From contig CAZLMW010000024.1 in assembly GCA_964560875.1 (NCBI GenBank), positions 13,200-77,199 on the forward strand: DNA of 64,000 nt, given 5' to 3'. The DNA is from CAZLMW01 sp964560875. Its GTDB lineage: Bacteria > Myxococcota_A > UBA9042. Shown here piece by piece: positions 35,798 through 45,045 of the stretch. The position numbers and the translations under genes are program-made. The notes below the pieces were generated by a model. The model did not search any database. It had not been told where the DNA came from and was given only the letters and a program-made list of their open reading frames with translations. The stretch's first letter is position 1. Each line of letters opens with the position of its first letter.

Positions 35798-36919
35798 GTG
35801 GCTGACCTGACCCTCAAACGCGTTCACCTCGAAAACGACCCGAGCGTCGTGCCCGTCGACTATTTCCACGCCCTCGACGGCGGCCGGCTCCAGTGCGATC
35901 TCTGCCCGCGGGCCTGCAAACTGCGCGATGGTCAACGCGGCTTGTGCTTCGTGCGCGGACGCATCGGCGACGAGATGGTGCTCACGACCTGGGGACGCAG
36001 CAGCGGCTTTTGCGTCGATCCGATCGAGAAAAAGCCCCTCAACCACTTCCTGCCCGGCTCGCCCGTGCTGAGCTTTGGCACCGCCGGGTGCAACCTCTCC
36101 TGCTCGTTTTGCCAGAACTGGGACATCAGCAAATCGCGACAGATGGACACCCTCGCCTCGATCGCGGGTCCCGCCGACATCGCCGCCGCCGCCGCATCGA
36201 CAGGCAGTCGTTCGGTCGCGTTCACGTACAACGATCCGGTCATCTTCCTCGAGTACGCGCGCGACGTCGCTGCCGCTTGCCACGAACAAGACATCAAGAC
36301 AGTCGCGGTGACCGCCGGCTACATCACCGATGACGCGCGCCCCGATTTCTTCCGCTTCATCGACGCCGCCAACGTCGACCTCAAGGCGTTCGCGAACGCG
36401 TTCTATCGCAAGCAGTGCGGCGGCGAGTTGCAGCCGGTGCTGGACACGCTCAACTACCTCGTCAACGAAACCGACGTATGGGTCGAGATCACAACGCTGC
36501 TCATCCCGGGCCTCAACGACTCGGCCGACGAGCTTCAGCGGCTCGCCGAGTGGTGCGTCTCGACCCTCGGGCCGGACGTTCCCGTGCACTTCTCCGCGTT
36601 TCATCCCGACTACAAGCTGACCGACCGCGGCCGAACCCCTGTGCAAACCCTGCGCAAAGCCCGACGCATCTGCATGGCCGCGGGGATGCGCTACGTCTAC
36701 ACCGGCAACGTGCACGACAAGGATGGAGACACCACCTTGTGCCACGGCTGTGGCGAGCCGGTCATCGTGCGCGATTGGTACGAGCTGAGCCGCTACGAGC
36801 TGGACGACAGCGGGCATTGCCGGTCATGCGGCACGCAAATCCCCGGGCGCTTTGACGGACCTGCCGGCGACTGGGGCCGCAAACGGATGCCGCTTTCGAC
36901 ACGCGGCGTTGCGCACTGA
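35798..36919 (+). CDS. amrS: AmmeMemoRadiSam system radical SAM enzyme
   Basis: 373 residues from a GTG at 35798. The radical SAM cluster motif is GCNLSCSFC (C98, C102 and C105), which fits CX3CX2C. An extra Cys set precedes it (C33, C36, C40, C50), probably a zinc or second Fe-S site, and a further Cys pair set lies near the C-terminus (CHGC and CRSC). Length and motif match AmmeMemoRadiSam (COG1180) proteins. It is 5 bp from the convergent AMMECR1 gene. The reaction of this system is unknown. The system is defined by the co-occurrence of AMMECR1, MEMO and this radical SAM protein, and all three are here. Confidence 0.9.
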   Translation: MADLTLKRVHLENDPSVVPVDYFHALDGGRLQCDLCPRACKLRDGQRGLCFVRGRIGDEMVLTTWGRSSGFCVDPIEKKPLNHFLPGSPVLSFGTAGCNLSCSFCQNWDISKSRQMDTLASIAGPADIAAAAASTGSRSVAFTYNDPVIFLEYARDVAAACHEQDIKTVAVTAGYITDDARPDFFRFIDAANVDLKAFANAFYRKQCGGELQPVLDTLNYLVNETDVWVEITTLLIPGLNDSADELQRLAEWCVSTLGPDVPVHFSAFHPDYKLTDRGRTPVQTLRKARRICMAAGMRYVYTGNVHDKDGDTTLCHGCGEPVIVRDWYELSRYELDDSGHCRSCGTQIPGRFDGPAGDWGRKRMPLSTRGVAH

Positions 36920-36924
36920 GCGAT

Positions 36925-37527
36925 TCAGGCGCGCGCAGGTTTGGGCGCCGGCCACTTCTGCACCTGGTAGGTCGATGCCTGGGTCGCCGCGGACCAGGAA
37001 CCCGACGTGATTCCCGCTTTGCGTTGCAGCGCGGCCACGAACAATTCGGCGTCCGGCAGGCTCTCCCACACCGATGGCAGAAACGTGGCGACGCGCGCGC
37101 CATCCCGCAGAATCAAGCCATCCACACCGGGCCGCAGGTTGCCCAGCAGCTGTTCCCGCGTGGTAGCGGGCACAGGGTTCGCCGGGCCCAGAACCGAAAT
37201 CTCTGCTGTCAGTCCCGGCCATTCTTGCGGGGTCAGCGGATCGAAACGGGGATCCTTGAACGCCGCGGCGAACGCATGGTCGATGACGTCCTGGCCCAAC
37301 GACTGGTAGGCGCGCGTCGTGCCGATGCAGCCACGCAGCTCGCCGTTTCGATGCAGCGTGACGAAGCAAGCGCCGTCCTCCCGCAGCCACAAATCACCGC
37401 CCGACATCCGCATCGGGCCCGTGGTCCCAAGTTCGGACAAGTAGGCGCCTCGGTGGAGCCCATCGGCGATCGACTGCCACGCCAGGTGGGACAAGATGGC
37501 CTGCTGCTCGATGGTCAGAGTCGTCAT
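36925..37527 (-). CDS. amrA: AMMECR1-domain protein (AmmeMemoRadiSam system protein A)
   Basis: 200 residues from the ATG at 37527, which overlaps the stop of the MEMO gene by four bases. It has the AMMECR1 landmarks ACFVTLHRNGELRGCIGTTRA (residues about 53-73; the hallmark is LRGCIG), AAFKDPRF and AEISVLG. AMMECR1 is a small conserved protein family of unknown biochemical role in bacteria, archaea and animals. The gene faces the radical SAM gene tail to tail and follows MEMO on the same strand. Confidence 0.9.
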   Translation of the reverse strand: MTTLTIEQQAILSHLAWQSIADGLHRGAYLSELGTTGPMRMSGGDLWLREDGACFVTLHRNGELRGCIGTTRAYQSLGQDVIDHAFAAAFKDPRFDPLTPQEWPGLTAEISVLGPANPVPATTREQLLGNLRPGVDGLILRDGARVATFLPSVWESLPDAELFVAALQRKAGITSGSWSAATQASTYQVQKWPAPKPARA

Positions 37528-38321
37528 GAAGCGCCCGGCCAGAAGAGGTAGCTGCCATACCCCACAACCCGAAGCGGATCGCCGGCTGTGTCGGCCGACG
37601 TGCGCACATCGACGGTCGCCATGGTCATGTCGCGCCGCTTGGCTTCGGCAAGCAGTCCACAAATCGGGTAGCGGCCGCAAGCATCCGCATCGAGCATCGC
37701 ATCGGCATCCATCGCTTCGATTACCGCGGTGGTCGATGCGTCGACTTGTTTGGCGTGATCCTGGGCGAAGAAGTGGCTGAGGTCGCTGCTGATGACGATC
37801 AAGGTCTCGTCGCCACCCCAAATCGATCGAAGCAAGGAAGCGCCATGTTGAACCTCGATGACGCCGACGGCGACCGGCACCAGCTCGAAGTCTCCGAGCG
37901 CCCGCTGCATGAACGGCAGGTGGATTTCGAGGCTGTGTTCGGGTCCATGAGCGCGATCGCTGGCCATGACGTCGGGGCGCGCTGCGATTCTGTCCAGGGT
38001 CGGGCGGTCGAGGGGTATGTCACCCAGCGGTGTGCGCCAGGCGTCGACGGTGGGGACGACGAATCCGCGGAAACCGAAGTGGTGAGATGGACCGAGCAAG
38101 ACGACGCGCTTGATGCGATCGGCCGCCGCTTCGACGCTTGCATAGGCGGTCGCGGCGATGGGGCCGCTGTAGATGATGCCTGCATGGGGCGCGATCATGG
38201 CCTTGGGCGCGGGCACGTCGAGCGCGACGCGATTTCTCCAAACGCGGTCCAACAACGCGGTCAACGACCCCTCGTCGGCTGGATAGAACGTCCCGGCGAT
38301 GGCGGGTGGTCGGACCTGCAT
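37524..38321 (-). CDS. amrB: MEMO-family metalloprotein (AmmeMemoRadiSam system protein B)
   Basis: 265 residues from the ATG at 38321, with GGAGAG upstream; the frame continues further but with no protein-like sequence. The MEMO family motifs are present: IAPHAGIIYSG, GPSHHFGF, HSLEIHLPF and SSDLSHF, where the histidines sit at the metal site in homologues related to extradiol dioxygenases. It lies upstream of, and is coupled to, the AMMECR1 gene. Divergent from pdxB across 93 bp. Confidence 0.9.
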   Translation of the reverse strand: MQVRPPAIAGTFYPADEGSLTALLDRVWRNRVALDVPAPKAMIAPHAGIIYSGPIAATAYASVEAAADRIKRVVLLGPSHHFGFRGFVVPTVDAWRTPLGDIPLDRPTLDRIAARPDVMASDRAHGPEHSLEIHLPFMQRALGDFELVPVAVGVIEVQHGASLLRSIWGGDETLIVISSDLSHFFAQDHAKQVDASTTAVIEAMDADAMLDADACGRYPICGLLAEAKRRDMTMATVDVRTSADTAGDPLRVVGYGSYLFWPGAS

Positions 38322-38414
38322 CGGCTCTCCACGGGTTGGGCAACAACGCGACGACCGGGCGCTGGCGCATCGGCTGCGGTTGGGTAACGTGCATATCCAA
38401 TGTAGGTGAATTCG

Positions 38415-39470
38415 ATGTCTGAACCCACCATCCTCGTCGACGATTCGCTGCTGACCGGCGCGGTTAATGTGTTGCCGATGCACTGGCTCGAAGGGGCGCG
38501 CGTCGTGGCGTACACAAGCGGCTCACTGGCCGACGCGCCATTGCACGAAGCCGACGGATTGTTGCTGCGCTCGGTGACCCGTGTCGGCCCAGAAGAGATC
38601 GCTCGCGCTGGCAAGTTGGCCGGGGTCGCCACCCTTTCGTCGGGGACCGATCACGTCGACGAAGACGCCCTGGACGCACGAGGAATCGGCTTCTTCACCG
38701 GTCGTGGCGGCAACGCGATCGCCGTCGCCGATTGGGTTCATTGGTCGCTATGGTGCGCGTCCGGCCGCGGTTCGCGCGAAGGCTTTTTACAGGGGAAGAC
38801 AGCCCTCGTCGTGGGCTGCGGGGCGGTCGGGACCCTGGTCGATGAACGCCTGCGGCAGCTGGGAGCGACCACGATCTTGTGCGATCCACCACGGGCACGC
38901 CGCGACTCCGGATTCGCGTCCATGGAGATCGACGCCGCGCTGGCGATAGCACCCGAAATCATCACGTTGCACACACCGCTTGTACGCGCGGGAGCCGACG
39001 CGACCCTTCACTTGCTCGACGCCGATCGATTGCAGCGTTGTCGCGACGCGATCGTGATCAACGCGGCCCGCGGCGATGTTCTGGATGCAACGAGCGCCGC
39101 CGAGCTGCGCCGACAAGGGCACCTCGCCGGTCTCTACCTGGACACGTTCCCCAACGAACCCAACGTCGACGCGGCGCTCGTCCAAGCCTGCGACGCCGCC
39201 ACCCCACACGTCGGAGGCCACAGCATCGAGGGCAAGCTCCGGGTCGCCGCCTGGCCGCTCGCCGCGCTCCGAAAACACCTGGGGTTGCCGCCGGTCATCG
39301 AGCTGCAGGCCGCGATCGACTCGGCCATCGCCGATCGACCCGCGGATCGTACCGAGGATCCTTTCGCTTCGTTGGACGAAACCGACGCCGAATTCCGAGC
39401 AGACCCAGGGCCATTCCGTCGTCACCGGGGCGGCCAATTCCGGACCGAGAGGGTCCTTTACATCCAATGA
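38415..39470 (+). CDS. pdxB: Erythronate-4-phosphate dehydrogenase PdxB
   Basis: 351 residues from the ATG at 38415, preceded by AGGTGA; a GTG at 38406 is an alternative. It is a 2-hydroxyacid dehydrogenase with Rossmann motif VVGCGAVGTLV, the NAARGDV active-site segment and the PdxB mark TPHVGGHSIEGK. PdxB oxidises erythronate-4-phosphate in pyridoxal-5'-phosphate synthesis. The length (E. coli PdxB is 378) fits, although the C-terminal dimerisation region is shorter and low in homology. D-3-phosphoglycerate dehydrogenase is a possible alternative, but the TPHVGGHS pattern points to PdxB. Confidence 0.85.
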   Translation: MSEPTILVDDSLLTGAVNVLPMHWLEGARVVAYTSGSLADAPLHEADGLLLRSVTRVGPEEIARAGKLAGVATLSSGTDHVDEDALDARGIGFFTGRGGNAIAVADWVHWSLWCASGRGSREGFLQGKTALVVGCGAVGTLVDERLRQLGATTILCDPPRARRDSGFASMEIDAALAIAPEIITLHTPLVRAGADATLHLLDADRLQRCRDAIVINAARGDVLDATSAAELRRQGHLAGLYLDTFPNEPNVDAALVQACDAATPHVGGHSIEGKLRVAAWPLAALRKHLGLPPVIELQAAIDSAIADRPADRTEDPFASLDETDAEFRADPGPFRRHRGGQFRTERVLYIQ

Positions 39471-39575
39471 TTTCATTTGCCCTACGCGACCGCTAGACTG
39501 CCCCGGGTTTTGCACCACCCGACACGATCCGCTGCAATGCTTCCGGCTCGATCCCACCGGTCAAACGGAGACCTG

Positions 39576-41981
39576 ATGCGCACCCCTGCTTTGAAACTCG
39601 TCCACATGTCGACCTGCTTGAGCGTGGTCGCGTTGCTCGCGGTCGGGTGCGGCACCGACAACCAAGGGCAGACCTTCCCCGACGTGCAGACGTTCGAGAT
39701 CGGCGGAACGTCAGGCGGCTCCAGCAGCGGCGTGCCCGATTCGGGCGGCACAAGCGGTAGCTCCGGCGGGCAGAACGACGCGGCGGCTTCGTCTTCGGGT
39801 GGCGACACCGGCGGATCATCGACCAGCGGCGCCAGCGACTCCGGCGGTGCAAAGGACACCGGCCCATCCGGCCCCGGCTGCGGCAAAGCGTCCGCGTGCG
39901 CCAAGTACAAGGCGACCCCGTACTGCGACCTGCCCAACCAGGTGTGCGTCGAGTGCCTGATCAACTTCCACTGCGACAAGATCGGCAAGAAAGACCACCA
40001 GTGCATCAACAAGAAATGCGTGCCGACAACGTGCGTGCCCGGCAGCAAGGTGTGCAAAGGCGAGTTCCTGCAGGTCTGCAGACCCGACGGCAAGGGCTAC
40101 GAGCTCAAGGCGTGCCCCGATGCGGCGCCCAAGTGCATCACCGACAAGTGCCGCAAGTGCGTGCCTGGAGACTTCTACTGCGCGCTGCCCCAGGGCGGCC
40201 AACAAGAGTCGACCGTGCTGATGAAGTGCAACAAAGACGGCAGCGACGCGGACATCGAGAAGATCTGCAAGACGGGCGAGCTCTGCACCAACTCCAAGTG
40301 CCAAAAGTGCGTGCCCGGCCTCAAGAAGTGCCAAAACAACAAGGCGGTCGCGTGCAAGGACAATGGCAGCGGCTTTGACCTGCTCAACGACTGCGACGCC
40401 AAGGGCCTGACCTGCCTGGCCGGTGTCTGCGTCAATCCTTGCTCGGGCGACCTCAAGAGCAACACGAATGTTGGTTGCGACTACTACGCCGTCGACCTCG
40501 ACAACGCCCTCATCAAGGCGGCCGGCAACAAGATCTACGACGCGCAGAACTCGCAGTTCTCGGTGATCATCTCCAACACCAAGAACGCCAAGGCGCTCGT
40601 CACGGTAACCGCCGCAACGGGCCAGGCCGCCAAGTACGAGGTGCCGGCGCTCGGCGTGCGCGTCATCAACCTGCCCGATCCGCTGTGGAAGATGGCGCCG
40701 CTCAACCAGGACGGCTCGTCGTTCAACCTGCGCAGCTACCGAATCCAATCCAATCAGCCGATCGTCGCCTACCAGTTCAACCCGCTGCAGAACTTCGACG
40801 TCTTCTCCAACGACGCGTCCCTGCTCCTGCCGTCCAACGCGGTCGGCAAACAGTATTGGGTCATGACCCGCGAGCAGAGCCACCCGGCGTTCCGCGGCTA
40901 CTTCACCATCGTCGCGGTCACCAACGGCATCACGAAGGTCAAGGTGCTCGCCTCGGCGGCGGTCCTCTCGGGCGGCGGCATGGGGCAGACGATTCCCGGC
41001 GGCACGTGGGCTGGCCTCAAGGAGTTCAAGCTCACCAAGGGCCAGGTCATGAACGTCGAGACCGGACAAAACGGCGCCGACTTCACCGGTTCGTTCATCC
41101 AGGCCGACAAGCCGATCGCCGTGTTCGCCGGTTCGGAAGCGTCCAACGCGCCGCGTACCAACAAGTGCGTGAAGGCACCGGGCGCCGGCAAGGGCGTCTG
41201 CCAGCACCAGGGATGGGCCTGCACGTCCGACAACGACTGCCCGATCACGTGCTGCGCCGACCACCTCGAAGAGCAGCTGCTGCCGATCGAAGGTTGGGGG
41301 ACACTCTACGCCGCGACGCGCACGCAACCCCGCGGCAAAGCCAAGGACGTGTGGCGGATCCTCGCCAGCAAGTCGGGCACCGTCGTCACGACGATTCCGC
41401 CGCAGACCAATGTCCCCGTCCTCAACCAGGGCCAGTGGCACGAGTTCGAGAGCAACGGCGACTTCCTCATCAAGTCGAACAAGCCTGTTTCGGTCGGCCA
41501 ATTCCTCGCGGGAGCCAACGCGCCCGGGCCCAACAACGACCTGTGCAACACGTCATACGGCTTCCAGAAGGTCTGCACCGGTCACGACAAGACGCTGAAA
41601 TTCAAGATCCCGTGCAAGAAGCACAGCGACTGCCCGAACCTGCCCCAGGCCGGCGACGCGGGCATCGGCGATCCGGCGTTCATGCTCACGGCGGCGACCG
41701 ACCGTTTCCTCAACGATTTCGTGTTCCTCGTGCCCGGCAACTACCAGAAGAACTACATCAACGTCATCACCCCGCTGGCCAACAACGTGCTGCTCGACGG
41801 CAACCTGATCCCGAAGAACAAGTTCGTCAGCTTCGGCGACGGCAAATGGCAGGTCGCGCGGCTCCCCGTCTTCAAGGGAAGCCACCAGATCAAGGCGACC
41901 AAGCCGGTCGGCGTCAGCGTGTACGGCTGGGCCAAAGACGTGAGCTACGCCTACCCCGCCGGTCTGAAAGTGGGGAAGTAG
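39576..41981 (+). CDS. Cys-rich lipoprotein with IgGFc-binding-type domain
   Basis: 801 residues from the ATG at 39576, with GGAG upstream. A lipobox-like leader ends at C25 (LLAVGC). A Ser/Gly linker follows, then a Cys-rich segment (about 105-310) with units such as CVPGxKxC. From about 320 to 790 there is a beta-rich region with SYRIQSNQPIVAYQFNP and FVFLVPG, matching the IgGFc_binding family found in mucin-like eukaryotic and bacterial surface proteins. It probably sits at the outer surface; the ligand is unknown. The next two genes are periplasmic thiol-redox proteins on the same strand. Confidence 0.85.
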   Translation: MRTPALKLVHMSTCLSVVALLAVGCGTDNQGQTFPDVQTFEIGGTSGGSSSGVPDSGGTSGSSGGQNDAAASSSGGDTGGSSTSGASDSGGAKDTGPSGPGCGKASACAKYKATPYCDLPNQVCVECLINFHCDKIGKKDHQCINKKCVPTTCVPGSKVCKGEFLQVCRPDGKGYELKACPDAAPKCITDKCRKCVPGDFYCALPQGGQQESTVLMKCNKDGSDADIEKICKTGELCTNSKCQKCVPGLKKCQNNKAVACKDNGSGFDLLNDCDAKGLTCLAGVCVNPCSGDLKSNTNVGCDYYAVDLDNALIKAAGNKIYDAQNSQFSVIISNTKNAKALVTVTAATGQAAKYEVPALGVRVINLPDPLWKMAPLNQDGSSFNLRSYRIQSNQPIVAYQFNPLQNFDVFSNDASLLLPSNAVGKQYWVMTREQSHPAFRGYFTIVAVTNGITKVKVLASAAVLSGGGMGQTIPGGTWAGLKEFKLTKGQVMNVETGQNGADFTGSFIQADKPIAVFAGSEASNAPRTNKCVKAPGAGKGVCQHQGWACTSDNDCPITCCADHLEEQLLPIEGWGTLYAATRTQPRGKAKDVWRILASKSGTVVTTIPPQTNVPVLNQGQWHEFESNGDFLIKSNKPVSVGQFLAGANAPGPNNDLCNTSYGFQKVCTGHDKTLKFKIPCKKHSDCPNLPQAGDAGIGDPAFMLTAATDRFLNDFVFLVPGNYQKNYINVITPLANNVLLDGNLIPKNKFVSFGDGKWQVARLPVFKGSHQIKATKPVGVSVYGWAKDVSYAYPAGLKVGK

Positions 41982-42045
41982 GCGCCCGGCGGTAACATCG
42001 ACGCCGCGTCTCCGACCAGACAACGGAACGGAGCCCAGAGAGTCG

Positions 42046-42663
42046 ATGCCCCAAAACGCCCGAATTCTCGGCCTTGCAGCGCTGGTCGCCGCGTTTCTTG
42101 CCGGCGGATGCGTGTCCGAGACGACCGATGGCGCAAAAACGCCCGAACTTGCAGCCTGCGAGACAGCCAAGCCCGCTGCGGGGTGGACGTATCCTGCGGG
42201 CCCGTACGGCACCGACGTCGGCAAACGGTTCGAAGACTTCAAGCTGTCGGACTGTGATGGCAAGGACGTGGCCTTCGCCGATGTGCTCGGGGATGCCAGG
42301 CTCGTGCTTTTCAATGTCGGCTCCGGGTGGTGTCAGCCCTGCCTCGACGAGACCAAACACCTCGAAAACGACGTCTACCGCAAGCACTGCAAGGCCGGCC
42401 TGCGCATCGTGCAGGTGCTCTACCAGGACGAAAACAGCCTGCCGGCTCCCAAGGCGTTCTGTCGGGCGTGGCGCGACAAGCACAAGCTCACCTTCCCGGT
42501 GCTGGTCGACCCGCTGTTCAACACCCAGAAGTACTTCGACAACGCGCAGAAGCAGACGCCGCTGAATATGCTCGTCGACGCGTCCGGGACCATTCGCTAC
42601 CGACGCACAGGCCAAGTCCCCGCCGATCTCGACGCCGAGATCACCAAGCTGCTGGCCGAATAG
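42046..42663 (+). CDS. Thioredoxin-fold lipoprotein (TlpA/ResA-like)
   Basis: 205 residues. The lipobox LAGGC places lipidated C22 after a short leader. The thioredoxin fold has the active-site pair WCQPC (C96 and C99), followed by the PFPVLVD-type segment and a cis-Pro-like TPLN site. It should be a periplasmic thiol-disulphide reductase. Additional cysteines (C38, C70) are present. It starts 64 bp after the IgGFc-binding-type gene and the next gene starts directly after its stop codon. The pair CQPC instead of CxxC in common TlpA (CEPC) is not unusual. Confidence 0.85.
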   Translation: MPQNARILGLAALVAAFLAGGCVSETTDGAKTPELAACETAKPAAGWTYPAGPYGTDVGKRFEDFKLSDCDGKDVAFADVLGDARLVLFNVGSGWCQPCLDETKHLENDVYRKHCKAGLRIVQVLYQDENSLPAPKAFCRAWRDKHKLTFPVLVDPLFNTQKYFDNAQKQTPLNMLVDASGTIRYRRTGQVPADLDAEITKLLAE

Positions 42664-44604
42664 ATGTTCCGGGCGAAAGTGATGCCCGCTCGCTCGTGGC
42701 TTGCTGCGTTCATGGCAGCGACGGTTTTCATTGCCGCCGCTTTGCCTTCTGCGCCCACCACCGCCCAGGCGATTTCGGACCCCTCCGCCCAACCGAAGAT
42801 CCGCCTGCTGGTCTTCTTCGCGACGTGGTGCGTCCCATGCCGCCTCGAGATCGCTGCCGCCCAACGGTTTTCCGACGCGTATGCGTCCGCGGGCTTGGTT
42901 GTCGAGCTGATTTCCGAAGACGGACCCGAGTCCGCGGCCGAGATCCCAGCGTTTCTCGCGCGCTACGGCGTCACCGTTGCCTGGCGCCGCGACCGTGAGA
43001 GCGCCCTGCTCAGCCGCTACAACCCCGCCGCCGGTGTGCCCTTCTCTGTCCTGCTCGATCGCGACAACCGTGTGCTGTTTGCGCGGGCAGGCTTTGAACC
43101 CGGCGATGAACGGCTGATGCGGGAGGCCATCGTCGCGGCGCTGAAAAAAGAACCAAGCGGGCAGCCCCCATCGGTCGGGTCCGTTGACGCGATGTGGCAA
43201 TCCCTCGGTGTCTGGCGGCGTACTGCTTTCGATCCACAGACCGACTTTCGGGCTCGTGGCGGCGCAACACGACTCCAAGTCGACGGCCGATACGCCAACC
43301 TGTTCGCCGGCGTGCGCATCGATGGCACCGGGCTGCTGCGCGACGGGCGCGACGACGTGTATGACGCACGATTGGAGCGCGCCTACATCCGGTCCGAAAG
43401 TGGCTGGCTGGCAAGTCGCTGGGTGGTCGGCGATTTTCACGCGGCGATCGGCGAAGGGCTCGCGCTCTCGCTGCGACGCGTCGACACCCTGGGCGTGGAC
43501 CTGGCCCTGGGCGGTGGTCGATGGACTTTCGGCTCGGGCGATTTCGTGGTCCGCCTGACCGGTGGCGAGGTGAACATCCAAAACCTCGACCCCATCGCCC
43601 TCGATCTGCGCGACGACCCGAACGACCGCGTTGTCGCCATCGACGCGACCGCGAAGCTGACCGACTGGCTCTCCCTGCGACCGTACGTGATGCAGGCCAA
43701 CGCCGAGCGCGCATCCGCCACTGGCGACGATGTGAACTGGCTGCTTGGCGGCACGGCGCTCACGCTACAAGAGGGCTCGGTTGCGTGGACTTTCGACGGC
43801 CTCATTGGCCAGCGCTCCGACGCCGATGATGGCGCGATGACGGCCGCTTATTCGCGCGTGGTCTGGCAGGTTGCCAAGCAATGGACGGTTCTCGCTGAAG
43901 CCAAGGCGTACCGGCGTTTGCTCATCGGTCGACCCGAAGAGGGGCTGCGCTACCACGAACCGCCAACGCTCGAACGGGACGACCAGGTGGTGCCGTCCAA
44001 CAGCGACGCCGTTGGGGGACGCCTCCGCATCGAACACCGCGTCACCAAGGAGCTGATCGTCTTCGCCAACGGGCTCTACTACCGCTACGCGACGGACGGC
44101 ACCGATCCTCTCGCCGGAAACCACGCGGTTCATGGCTATGCCGGTGTTGAAAAGCGGTCCGGCGCGCGCGGTGGGGTCAGTCTGCAGGCCGGTTGGCGAC
44201 GTGAACAAAGGCCCGACGGCGAGCTGAAAAACGGTCTCTGGCACATCGACCTCGACGCCTCCTGGGCGCTGGGGCGTTCGCTGACCGTCACCGCCAAGTG
44301 GAACCATCGAAGCGAGGTAGCGCAGTCCTTCTCCGGCGAAAGACCATTTGTGCGGGGACTCGCGATCGCCGGCGTGGCGATTGCACAAACAGTCGTTGTT
44401 TCCGGGCTGTACGGCTACACGTCCGAGAAGACGGCCCTGCCTTTGCACTATCCCGGCGCCGAGCTGAAGGTCTACTTGCCAAACGGCGGCGAGATCAGGG
44501 CGTTCGGGGGACGCATGGCCGGGGGACGTGTCTGCGTATCGGGAACCTGCCGCGACGTGCCGGCGTTCGAGGGCGTCCGTCTCGACACGGTCATCCGTTT
44601 TTAG
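42664..44604 (+). CDS. Thioredoxin domain fused to an outer-membrane beta-barrel
   Basis: 646 residues, start immediately after the stop of the thioredoxin lipoprotein. A signal peptide (about 1-36) leads into a TlpA-like domain with CVPC (C56 and C59) in FFATWCVPCRLE. From about residue 180 to the end there are some 18-20 amphipathic beta-strands and a C-terminal Phe (DTVIRF), as in outer-membrane barrels. A single chain with both parts would put a thiol-redox domain on the periplasmic side of the outer membrane. The barrel resembles DUF6029-type proteins in general form, but I cannot assign it. A rare architecture. Confidence 0.8.
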   Translation: MFRAKVMPARSWLAAFMAATVFIAAALPSAPTTAQAISDPSAQPKIRLLVFFATWCVPCRLEIAAAQRFSDAYASAGLVVELISEDGPESAAEIPAFLARYGVTVAWRRDRESALLSRYNPAAGVPFSVLLDRDNRVLFARAGFEPGDERLMREAIVAALKKEPSGQPPSVGSVDAMWQSLGVWRRTAFDPQTDFRARGGATRLQVDGRYANLFAGVRIDGTGLLRDGRDDVYDARLERAYIRSESGWLASRWVVGDFHAAIGEGLALSLRRVDTLGVDLALGGGRWTFGSGDFVVRLTGGEVNIQNLDPIALDLRDDPNDRVVAIDATAKLTDWLSLRPYVMQANAERASATGDDVNWLLGGTALTLQEGSVAWTFDGLIGQRSDADDGAMTAAYSRVVWQVAKQWTVLAEAKAYRRLLIGRPEEGLRYHEPPTLERDDQVVPSNSDAVGGRLRIEHRVTKELIVFANGLYYRYATDGTDPLAGNHAVHGYAGVEKRSGARGGVSLQAGWRREQRPDGELKNGLWHIDLDASWALGRSLTVTAKWNHRSEVAQSFSGERPFVRGLAIAGVAIAQTVVVSGLYGYTSEKTALPLHYPGAELKVYLPNGGEIRAFGGRMAGGRVCVSGTCRDVPAFEGVRLDTVIRF

Positions 44605-44637
44605 GAAGTTCGCTACGCCGCTTTTTCGCAGCAATGG

Positions 44638-45042
44638 TCACCCAACTGCGGCTTTTCCGACCACGATTCCCAGCCACGCGGCGAGCAGACACAGCGCGAT
44701 GTTGGCGGCGACATTGCCCGCAGCGGCGCCGGGGCCCTGGTATTCGAGCAGGGTGAGGGTGTCGTTGCTGAACGTGGAAAACGTCGTGAACGCGCCGAAG
44801 AAACCCGTCCCGATCAGCAGCTGGAGATGGCGTGGGTAGTCCGCGACTTCGGCGACGTAGACCAGCAACGCGGCCAGCCCGAACGATCCCAGCACGTTCA
44901 CGAGCAGCGTTCCGTACGGAAACGTGATGCCCATGGTCATCGCCGCGCCGACGCCCACGAGGTGGCGGCAGACCGCACCGACAGCCCCGCCGATCGCGAC
45001 GTGCAGGCTGTCCTTGAAGAGCAGCGCGAGGGTGTCCGACAT
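44638..45042 (-). CDS. crcB: Fluoride channel CrcB/Fluc
   Basis: 134 residues with four membrane helices. The family motifs GGAVGAVCRH, GTLLVNVLGSF and GFFGAFTTFSTFSND are all present. Fluc forms a dual-topology dimer with two fluoride pores and a central Na+ site and exports fluoride from the cytoplasm. It is the last of a three-gene leftward operon (smpB, racemase-like gene, crcB), starting three bases after the previous stop. No fluoride riboswitch was seen. Confidence 0.93.
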   Translation of the reverse strand: MSDTLALLFKDSLHVAIGGAVGAVCRHLVGVGAAMTMGITFPYGTLLVNVLGSFGLAALLVYVAEVADYPRHLQLLIGTGFFGAFTTFSTFSNDTLTLLEYQGPGAAAGNVAANIALCLLAAWLGIVVGKAAVG

Positions 45043-45045
45043 CTT

